Origin: Candidatus Stahliibacteriota bacterium
Lineage (GTDB): Bacteria > Hydrothermota > Tepidihabitantia > SM23-42
Length of the DNA: 7,027 nt
Direction: 5' to 3'
Assembly: GCA_004376785.1 (NCBI GenBank)
Contig: SOIY01000087.1
Coordinates: forward strand, 1 to 7,027
Shown here: in pieces, positions 1-5,496 of the stretch
Position numbering within the stretch: the stretch's first letter is position 1
Layout of the letters: each line of letters opens with the position of its first letter
The notes under the pieces: model-generated
Databases searched by the model: none
What the model was told of the DNA's origin: nothing
What the model saw: only the letters and a program-made list of their open reading frames with translations
Position numbers and translations under genes: made by a program

Positions 1-171
1 CAATAATATACTTCCGAAAGAGAAAAAAAATACAATAATTATATGATCGGTGACAGCTTTTACTTTTAGCCCAATAAATTGGGAGATTACTCCACAAAAC
101 AATATAAATTCAAAGTACCAATTTTGAAAATCCAAAGCTAGCCATATTTTATTTGTTTTTAAAATTTGGAT
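1..171 (-). other. Weak open frame at left edge, possible N-terminal part of a membrane protein
   Basis: On the minus strand one frame stays open from just after a TAA at 172-174 to the left edge, 57 codons. Its distal half is hydrophobic, with a run resembling a membrane segment (DHIIIVFFFSFGSILL). Against a gene, there is no ATG or GTG in this frame, only TTG codons with no Shine-Dalgarno, and the first part overlaps AT-rich repeat-like sequence that often gives accidental hydrophobic translations. Both readings remain possible. No family is recognised. Confidence 0.15.
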
Positions 172-226
172 TTAGAATTTTGAATTTGTTTAGGATTTAG
201 AACTTCAAATTTAGAATTTGAATTTC
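161..226. repeat. Degenerate AT-rich direct repeat downstream of the kinase-helicase gene
   Basis: The stretch is built from variants of TTTAGAATTTGAATTT. One near copy lies at 171-188 and another at 210-226, with a related TTTAGGATTTAGAA between them. It ends two bases before the stop codon of the minus-strand gene. The style resembles intergenic filler seen on the minus strand at 2790-2835 and near 3001-3025, which suggests a dispersed family, but this is judged by eye only. Confidence 0.5.
204..222 (-). terminator. AT-rich hairpin after the kinase-helicase stop, weak terminator candidate
   Basis: A perfect 8-bp inverted repeat, TTCAAATT and AATTTGAA with a 3-base loop, begins six bases past the minus-strand stop codon. 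The stem has only two G:C pairs and no uridine tract follows on the minus strand, so it is a poor intrinsic terminator. It may simply be a by-product of the AT-rich repeat it sits in. Confidence 0.2.
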
Positions 227-227
227 A

Positions 228-2765
228 TCAGGGTTTTGCTTTAAACATATCGACCAAAAACCTGGAAGGTTGTTGATACCTGCCAAAACGCTGCTTAGGA
301 TAGAGTAGATACAATTTTTTTTGCGCCCTGGTAAGGGCAACATAACATAACCTTCTTTCTTCTTCAAGCTCTTTTTGCGAAGCCATTTTTTTTGTCAAAG
401 GAAAAATATCTTCTGCAAGGTCAACTACAAAAACAACAGGAAACTCAAGCCCTTTGGCACTGTGTATTGTCATTAATTTTACGGTATCTTTACCCCAATC
501 AGCCAAATCGAGTTCCTGGATCAATTTTATTTCATTTAAGAACCTGGACAAGCCAAGATTTGTACAGCTCCTTGCTAGCGACTTCAGCTCATTAATGTTC
601 TCTCCTTTTAGATTGACCGCTCTTGTTATATCATCAATTATTGTAGAAGGAGATAAGACTGTAATATTTTGTATATGGTATTCAAATATTTTTTTGACAC
701 GCTCAATACTTTTTTTGCTGATTTTAAATAAAGCAAAAGCCTTTGCCATAAATTCTGTCTTTATTTTGGAATTTGTTATCTTACGCGGAGAATACTGTTC
801 AAGAAGTTCTAAGTATTCAATTAGTGATTTTATATCAGCGCGTTCATAAAAAGATGTGCCGCCAATTAATGTGTGAGGGATACGTGATTTTATAAATGCC
901 TCTTCATATATTCTTGAGATATAATTCATTCTGTACAATATTGCTATGTTCTGAAAACGAAACTGCTCTTTTTTTAATCCTTTTATCTCTTTGACAATAT
1001 AGTCGGCTTCATCTTTTGCTGATTTTGCTGCATAGACCAGGATATCGCCGGATTCAGCAGTGGAGATTGCTGTGTTTGTGCGAAGCATCAAGTTATTGGC
1101 AATTTCGGAAATACAGTGGGGCAGGCGAAAACTCTGAGTGAGATAAAATGTTTTTATATCCTTGTGGTCTTTTGGAACACGGTAGATGAGTTTCCGATCG
1201 GCGCCGCGCCAGCCATATATTGCCTGGTCTTCGTCTCCTGTAAAAAAGATATTATTTTTGTATATTAATGATATTAATTTATACTGGGCAGGGTTTATAT
1301 CCTGCAGTTCATCGATGAATATATAATCGAACATATTTTGATAATATTCTCTTATATCCTCATTTTCCTCAAGCAGCTTAACAGCATGAAGAATCAAATC
1401 ATCATAATCCAGGATATTTTTTTTCTTTAAATAAATTTGATACTGTTTGTAAATTTTATGACAGAAGGATTCCCATTCATTTTTATGCCTGAATTTTTCA
1501 GGTGTGATGCCTTTTGCCTTTAGATTTTCAATAAACTTCATAATTGCATTGATTCGGTATTTGCCCGCCTTTATTTTCATTTCTGCAAATACTTTCTTTG
1601 GTTCGCTGATAATGAAATCTTCGCTAATATCAAGTCTTTCAGCATCACGGCGTAAGATTCTCAAGCCGATTGTATGGAATGTGCCAAGCCACAAATCATA
1701 AGTTGGGAAACTTGCGCGGCGTAGTAGTCTGTCTTTGATATCATTGGCTGCTTTCTTAGTGAAGGTACAGACAAGAATCTTTGATACTGGGATACCTTTT
1801 TTTAGTAATCGGGCAATAGCGAATGTGAGGGTGGTTGTTTTACCACACCCTGCCTGGCCAAGTAATAATACCTTGCCATCAATTGCATTTATTACATCAG
1901 CCTGGGCTGGAGTAATATTAAAGATCTCTGTTTCTTTTGCAGGTAAGGTGAAACCAGATTCGACTTTTATAGTCTTGCCCTTTCTGGTTAATTTCTCTAA
2001 TAGTTCAGCTGCTGTAGGTCTTGATTCAGGTGTTAAACTTAAACTCTTAATGATTGCATCTTCAATATAGTCTGGCACATTAGCTCTCAAAATGGTTGGC
2101 GCAAGGAATTTGTTTTTTTCGATTTTTTCTCTTAAAGAATCGAGATTGTCTGCTAAAAATGGTGGTACACCAGTGAGGAGTTCATAAAGCATCGCACTGA
2201 TACTCCAGATATCAGATTTTTCACTAAAATTACCAGACCAGACTTCAGGCGCCATATAGATTGGTGTACCTACAGTGGATGCTGAGATAGAACCTGATTT
2301 GATAAATCGTGCTAGACCAAAATCAGTAACCTTAACTATCTGCTTTTTCTCTTTTCCAGTAATTAAAATATTTTCTGGTTTCAAATCCCTATGTAAGACA
2401 TTATTTTTGTGGGCGTAATTGACCGCATCAATTGTTTGTGCGGTTATGCTTACAGCTTTATTTATATCTATCCCTTCGTCAATTATTACATCCCTCAATG
2501 TTTTACCCTTTATATACTCCATGACAAGAACAAGTTTTTTCTCTACAAAATCGATATTATAAAATCGGACAATATTTGGATGACTTAGTGAGGCGAGTAG
2601 TTTCGCCTCACCCTTGAGCATTAAAATTTCTTCTTTTCTCATTCTTGATATTTTGAGGGCAAAATTTTTGTCCAGAATTGTGTCGTGTGCTAAAAAGACA
2701 TCGCCGAACCTGCCGCCGCCAAGCCAGTCTATTATTTCGTATTTACCGAGTTTTTTTAAAAGCAC
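228..2765 (-). CDS. Ser/Thr protein kinase - UvrD/PcrA-type SF1 helicase fusion
   Basis: One 845-residue, probably cytosolic protein with no signal peptide or membrane segment. Residues about 8-260 form a Hanks-type kinase with the key elements visible: glycine loop GGGRFGDV (16-23), Lys38 in ALK, Glu53, HRDLKPEN (125-132) with catalytic Asp127, DFG (148-150), GTPIYMAPE (166-174), DIWS (185-188) and Arg249. After a short charged linker, residues about 283-842 form an SF1A 3'-5' helicase: Q-motif Gln288, Walker A GQAGCGKT (303-310), motif Ia from 330, GTFHT (361-365), DELQD (485-489), TGDEDQAIYGWRGAD (509-523), QSFR (544-547), TIHSAKGLEF (766-775) and VALTRA (809-814). The helicase part is about 560 residues, shorter than typical PcrA/UvrD, mainly in the 2B region. 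The start is GTG: an in-frame TAA lies at 2787-2789 and GAGG sits six bases upstream. Predicted activities are ATP-driven DNA unwinding and Ser/Thr phosphorylation. Targets are unknown, and the helicase half could be one. No nuclease domain is seen. Confidence 0.93.
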   Translation of the reverse strand: MLLKKLGKYEIIDWLGGGRFGDVFLAHDTILDKNFALKISRMRKEEILMLKGEAKLLASLSHPNIVRFYNIDFVEKKLVLVMEYIKGKTLRDVIIDEGIDINKAVSITAQTIDAVNYAHKNNVLHRDLKPENILITGKEKKQIVKVTDFGLARFIKSGSISASTVGTPIYMAPEVWSGNFSEKSDIWSISAMLYELLTGVPPFLADNLDSLREKIEKNKFLAPTILRANVPDYIEDAIIKSLSLTPESRPTAAELLEKLTRKGKTIKVESGFTLPAKETEIFNITPAQADVINAIDGKVLLLGQAGCGKTTTLTFAIARLLKKGIPVSKILVCTFTKKAANDIKDRLLRRASFPTYDLWLGTFHTIGLRILRRDAERLDISEDFIISEPKKVFAEMKIKAGKYRINAIMKFIENLKAKGITPEKFRHKNEWESFCHKIYKQYQIYLKKKNILDYDDLILHAVKLLEENEDIREYYQNMFDYIFIDELQDINPAQYKLISLIYKNNIFFTGDEDQAIYGWRGADRKLIYRVPKDHKDIKTFYLTQSFRLPHCISEIANNLMLRTNTAISTAESGDILVYAAKSAKDEADYIVKEIKGLKKEQFRFQNIAILYRMNYISRIYEEAFIKSRIPHTLIGGTSFYERADIKSLIEYLELLEQYSPRKITNSKIKTEFMAKAFALFKISKKSIERVKKIFEYHIQNITVLSPSTIIDDITRAVNLKGENINELKSLARSCTNLGLSRFLNEIKLIQELDLADWGKDTVKLMTIHSAKGLEFPVVFVVDLAEDIFPLTKKMASQKELEEERRLCYVALTRAQKKLYLLYPKQRFGRYQQPSRFLVDMFKAKP

Positions 2766-2771
2766 ACTGAA

Positions 2772-2775
2772 CCTC
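2772..2775 (-). promoter_or_regulatory. Ribosome binding site deciding the GTG start of the kinase-helicase
   Basis: GAGG on the minus strand lies six bases before GTG (2765-2763), the only usual start codon between the in-frame TAA at 2787-2789 and the conserved kinase N-terminus. The GAGG is part of a GC-rich motif, CCGAGCGTAGCGAGG (2786-2772), that stands out from the AT-rich surroundings. Confidence 0.55.
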
Positions 2776-2789
2776 GCTACGCTCGGTTA

Positions 2790-2835
2790 AATCCCAAATT
2801 CCAAGCACCAAAACCAAAATAATTTTCAATCCCCA
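2790..2835 (-). repeat. Degenerate intergenic repeat of the TTTGGTGCTTGGAATTTGGG type
   Basis: Read on the minus strand, this stretch contains GGTGCTTGGAATTTGGGATT preceded by GGATTGAAAATTATTTTGG. From memory, strings of this style recur between genes in several uncultured bacterial lineages, where they look like drifted dispersed repeats. The internal near-repeats (TTTTGG, TTTGGT, TTTGGG) are visible directly. Family membership is inference. Confidence 0.4.
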
Positions 2836-2896
2836 ATATCTGAACTTCTTTTTTTGTACCAATGTTTGAAATTTTGGTCATTAAAAATTGCCTGTT

Positions 2897-2989
2897 CCGT
2901 TAGATAAAACAATCTTTAAAGGTAATACGCATCAAATCATTCATACTACATCATAAATACTTGAAAAAAATTAAGTTCATATCTAACGG
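2897..2989. repeat. MITE-like element with 10-bp perfect inverted repeat ends
   Basis: CCGTTAGATA at 2897-2906 is exactly the reverse complement of TATCTAACGG at 2980-2989. The ends enclose 73 bases of AT-rich, gene-free sequence, 93 bases in all. The ends are more GC-rich than the centre, as expected for a small non-autonomous element or a REP-type structure. No clear target-site duplication is seen, and no transposase is in the window. A chance inverted repeat cannot be excluded. Confidence 0.35.
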
Positions 2990-3086
2990 GGTGAAACTTT
3001 TTGAGATTTGTGATTTGAAATTTATTCATATCAGGCATTGTCTTTTGCTACTTTGAGATGAAATATTGCAATAGTTCTACCAAGTT

Positions 3087-3953
3087 CTATCCTGGGAAGG
3101 CTGAGAGGTGTATTATTTCATCTTGATAGAGCAATGCTTGTCCTAAATAGCCATTGCCCTTGATTTCTACATTACTGTTTCGTTTTTTAACTCCCTTTTT
3201 TCTTAAGGTGTTAAGGATACTTGTTAAATAATTTTTTACATCAGGTTGGTTTCCCCTTTTCTTTTGATATTCTATAGCATCCAGGGCATAGCTTCTAATT
3301 AATTTAGTTTCGAATTTCCGATAAATATTTGAATTCTGAAAAATATCGCAACCAAGTATGCGATTGCCCGCAGCACCGATAAAACCAATAGTATTATGGT
3401 TTATGCTTTTGAAGTCTTCAACATAGCGCAAAATTTCTTCTTCCAGATTATTGTAAATATCATGCATGGATGAAGTTGTTGATATTGTTTTGGTAACTGC
3501 TAATTTTCTATTGAGTTCATTCCATACAGTTTGTTGAGTGTTAGTCTTTTTGTGAAGGCTCTTAGCCAAAATCGAGCGTAATTGTGGGTAAGAACAATAG
3601 CCTGTTCTAAACCCACCGATTTCATCCCACCGTCCTTCTTCTACACAGATTACAGGGATATTTTTAGATGAATTTGCCTCAACGAGATTTGATTGAGCAA
3701 TAATTCGATTCTGCAATGAACCTGTTATCTCTTCGCCGTCTAATATTAGCACAGGTATATCACCTTTGTTTTCAAAAATTATTTCGTTAATATCCGGTGT
3801 ATCGAGTTCACTAAAATAGCCTGCATCAGATTTTAATATTTCATCAATTGTTACTGGGTTAAAACCATTTTCAGCGTTACTGTTGATTGGAAAGATAACC
3901 AAATTCCTCAGAAAAATTGGTTCTGTTATTTCGACACTTGTAAGCAAGCTCAT
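3087..3953 (-). CDS. ARPP-1 (DUF6569) family protein
   Basis: A 288-residue protein recognised from the family's characteristic blocks: NLVIFPI near the N-terminus (17-23), LDGEEITGSLQNRI (71-84), IPVICVEEGRWDE (99-111), VWNELNRK (143-150), GFIGAAGNRILGCDIF (190-205), the helix KLIRSYALDAIE (217-228) and the C-terminal GYLGQALL...IIHLSAF (268-286). The name stands for ARG and Rhodanese-Phosphatase-superfamily-associated Protein. To my knowledge no enzyme activity has been shown, so no reaction is assigned. There is no signal peptide or membrane segment, so it is probably cytosolic. The ATG at 3953 matches the expected domain start but has no Shine-Dalgarno. It lies 14 bases past the stop of the small upstream gene, so it may be translated by coupling. 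It probably shares the promoter at 4186-4213. An out-of-frame open tail follows its stop codon. Confidence 0.8.
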   Translation of the reverse strand: MSLLTSVEITEPIFLRNLVIFPINSNAENGFNPVTIDEILKSDAGYFSELDTPDINEIIFENKGDIPVLILDGEEITGSLQNRIIAQSNLVEANSSKNIPVICVEEGRWDEIGGFRTGYCSYPQLRSILAKSLHKKTNTQQTVWNELNRKLAVTKTISTTSSMHDIYNNLEEEILRYVEDFKSINHNTIGFIGAAGNRILGCDIFQNSNIYRKFETKLIRSYALDAIEYQKKRGNQPDVKNYLTSILNTLRKKGVKKRNSNVEIKGNGYLGQALLYQDEIIHLSAFPG

Positions 3954-3967
3954 TCTAATAATATATT

Positions 3968-4171
3968 TTACGCATCTGTGTATTTACCTGGTGGAACATT
4001 GAGAATATAAAAATAACCATTTTCATCAGTAGCAGCGCCAATTTCAGTGTTTAGAATTATAACATCGGCAAAGGGAATTGGTTCCTGTGTGTCTATATCT
4101 CTTACTACTCCCTGAATTTTACCACTAATGCCATTAACAATAATTAATGTAAATAATAAATTTATCATCAC
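3968..4171 (-). pseudogene. Truncated CarboxypepD_reg-like domain, remnant of a surface or TonB-type protein
   Basis: Encodes 66-67 residues: a short hydrophobic N-terminus (LLFTLIIVNG) that could be a weak signal peptide, then a CarboxypepD_reg-like beta-sandwich start: GKIQGVVRD, EPIPFADVIIL, IGAATDENGYFYILNVPPGKY. It stops at KYTDA, where the family normally continues with further strands (often ending near an IGY motif) and commonly a large outer-membrane receptor or surface protein. About a quarter of the domain and everything beyond is missing, so this is most likely a deletion remnant. A small secreted protein is the alternative. The start is GTG at 4171 or, more likely, ATG at 4168: an in-frame TAA at 4178-4180 excludes anything earlier. 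The ribosome-site sequence AAAAGGTGAT runs into the start codons. It is the first gene of the leftward unit and lies 14 bases from the ARPP-1 gene. Confidence 0.65.
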
Positions 4172-4185
4172 CTTTTCTTAAATTA

Positions 4186-4213
4186 ATTATAGTTAAAATT
4201 TAGTTGCTGTCAA
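4186..4213 (-). promoter_or_regulatory. Consensus sigma70 promoter for the CarboxypepD_reg/ARPP-1 unit
   Basis: On the minus strand TTGACA (4213-4208) and TATAAT (4191-4186) are separated by 16 bases. Both hexamers are perfect matches to consensus. Transcription would start near 4179, leaving a leader of only about 11 bases before ATG 4168. This is the strongest promoter seen in the window. Confidence 0.75.
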
Positions 4214-4295
4214 CATTTTTTTATTTACCCTTTATAGCCTTTTATTATTTTCTTTGAGCCATGTTTCAATCCTTTTAATGTTCTCTTATTTCGGC

Positions 4296-4323
4296 TTGAT
4301 TTTTGTAAAAAAGTGATTATAAT
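4296..4323 (+). promoter_or_regulatory. Sigma70 promoter for metK-ahcY
   Basis: TTGATT (4296-4301) and a perfect TATAAT (4318-4323) are 16 bases apart. The predicted start of transcription is near 4330, only about 11 bases before the metK ATG, so the leader is little more than the ribosome binding site. That leaves no room for a SAM riboswitch downstream of this promoter. It is divergent from the promoter at 4186-4213. Confidence 0.7.
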
Positions 4324-4330
4324 TATAAAA

Positions 4331-4336
4331 AAGGAG
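4331..4336 (+). promoter_or_regulatory. metK ribosome binding site
   Basis: AAGGAG ends four bases before the metK ATG at 4341 and fixes that start. It would sit at the very 5' end of the transcript predicted from the upstream promoter. Confidence 0.8.
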
Positions 4337-4340
4337 AAAA

Positions 4341-5486
4341 ATGGTACATTATTATATAACTTCTGAGTCAGTTACTGAGGGACATCCTGATAAAATTTGC
4401 GATCAAATATCAGATGCAATCTTAGATTCAATTTTGGAAAAAGATCCTTTTTGTCGGGTTGCCTGTGAAACTCTTGCCACAAGGGGCATGATTTTTATCG
4501 CTGGAGAGATTTCTACTACCTGCTACGTGGAAATTGCAGATATTGTGCGTGCTTTCTTGTTTGAGATAGGTTATACTGATACTGATATGGGTATTGACGC
4601 TCAAACGTGCGCAGTGATGTCGGCAATTCAAGAGCAGTCAAAAGATATTGCACTGGGGGTTGATATTGGCGGCGCCGGGGATCAGGGTATGATGTATGGG
4701 TATGCAACTAATGAAACACCCGAACTTATGCCTTTGCCAATAATGCTTGCCCATAAACTTGTTCGCCGACTCGCTGAAATTAGAAAGGCAAACATAGTTA
4801 ATTTTCTTCATCCTGATGGGAAATCCCAGGTAACGGTTGAATATGAAGGGGACAAGCCTAAAAGGATTGACACAATAATTCTATCAGCACAGCATCACAT
4901 AGATGTCAGCAATGAGAAAATTCGTTCAGATTTGAAAAAACTGGTCATTGATGAAATTATTCCAAAAGAAATGTTAGATAATAACACTAAAATCTTTATA
5001 AATCCTACTGGCAAATTTGTTATAGGTGGACCCCAAGGTGACACTGGCGTAACCGGACGTAAAATAATGGTTGATACCTATGGTGGCATTGGCCATCATG
5101 GCGGTGGATGTTTTTCCGGTAAGGATCCGACAAAAGTTGATCGTTCTGCATCTTATATGGCAAGGTATGTAGCAAAAAATCTTGTTGCATCTGGTCTTTG
5201 TAATAAAGTTGAGGTTTCCCTTTCCTATGCCATTGGCGTTGCAGAGCCGACGGCTATTAATGTTGATACCTTTAGTACGAGTAAGATTGATGAATCAAAG
5301 CTCGTCTCCATATTAAAAAAACTTTTTGATTTTACTCCTCAGGGAATAATTGACAAATTGAAATTGCATAGGCCGATCTATAAACGTACTGCATGTTATG
5401 GACATTTCGGTCGAGAAGAAGAAGGATTTACCTGGGAAGTTTGCGATATGGCAGATGCCATAAAACGTGAAGCTGGACTTGGTTGA
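4341..5486 (+). CDS. metK: S-adenosylmethionine synthetase (methionine adenosyltransferase)
   Basis: Makes S-adenosylmethionine from ATP and L-methionine, releasing phosphate and pyrophosphate, in the cytosol. The 381 residues match normal bacterial MetK length and appear complete. Signatures are TSESVTEGHPDK (7-18), which carries the catalytic histidine His15, the family hexapeptide region GAGDQGMMYGYAT (111-123), HPDGKSQVTVEY (157-168), NPTGKFVIGGPQGDTGVTGRK (221-241), the glycine-rich loop GGGCFSGKDPTKVDRSASY (254-272) and SYAIGVAEPT further on. A cysteine occupies the usual alanine position in GGGAFSGKD (Cys257), and FLHPDGK replaces the common WLRPDGK; neither suggests lost function. The start follows AAGGAG at good spacing. 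It is the first gene of a two-gene unit with ahcY, whose start lies ten bases beyond the stop codon. Together they supply SAM and clear its by-product. Confidence 0.97.
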   Translation: MVHYYITSESVTEGHPDKICDQISDAILDSILEKDPFCRVACETLATRGMIFIAGEISTTCYVEIADIVRAFLFEIGYTDTDMGIDAQTCAVMSAIQEQSKDIALGVDIGGAGDQGMMYGYATNETPELMPLPIMLAHKLVRRLAEIRKANIVNFLHPDGKSQVTVEYEGDKPKRIDTIILSAQHHIDVSNEKIRSDLKKLVIDEIIPKEMLDNNTKIFINPTGKFVIGGPQGDTGVTGRKIMVDTYGGIGHHGGGCFSGKDPTKVDRSASYMARYVAKNLVASGLCNKVEVSLSYAIGVAEPTAINVDTFSTSKIDESKLVSILKKLFDFTPQGIIDKLKLHRPIYKRTACYGHFGREEEGFTWEVCDMADAIKREAGLG

Positions 5487-5492
5487 AGGGAG
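5486..5492 (+). promoter_or_regulatory. Ribosome binding site choosing the ATG start of ahcY
   Basis: AAGGGAG begins on the last base of the metK stop codon and lies four bases before ATG 5497. It favours that start over the in-frame GTG at 5467, which is inside metK and has no comparable site. Confidence 0.75.
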
Positions 5493-5496
5493 AAAG

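Larger units (their letters stand above)
2766..3086. other. 321-base intergenic gap between ARPP-1 and kinase-helicase genes
   Basis: No supported gene on either strand. The gap holds a GC-rich motif next to the helicase-gene start, repeat-like sequence at about 2790-2835, a 10-bp inverted repeat bounding 2897-2989, and a low-complexity patch at about 3001-3025. I found no convincing sigma70 promoter for the kinase-helicase gene here, so it may be read from upstream or from a promoter I do not recognise. Confidence 0.6.

Noticed and set aside
70..83. Hairpin CCCAAT-AA-ATTGGG as a terminator
   Set aside because: The stem is short, the loop is cramped, and no T tract follows on either strand.
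392..2070. Several plus-strand open frames of 65-131 codons within the kinase-helicase region
   Set aside because: They lie entirely opposite the well-supported minus-strand gene, resemble no family, and lack ribosome sites in proportion to their number. They are antisense shadows.
4172..4340. Possible SAM riboswitch ahead of metK
   Set aside because: The predicted leader is about 11 bases and no S-box-like stems are visible upstream. The space is taken up by two divergent promoters.
4428..4707. Minus-strand open frames opposite metK
   Set aside because: They overlap a fully conserved metK in antisense, and their composition follows its codons.
5467..5496. GTG start giving ahcY ten extra residues
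   Set aside because: It lies inside metK without a good ribosome site, whereas ATG 5497 follows AAGGGAG and gives the normal family N-terminus.
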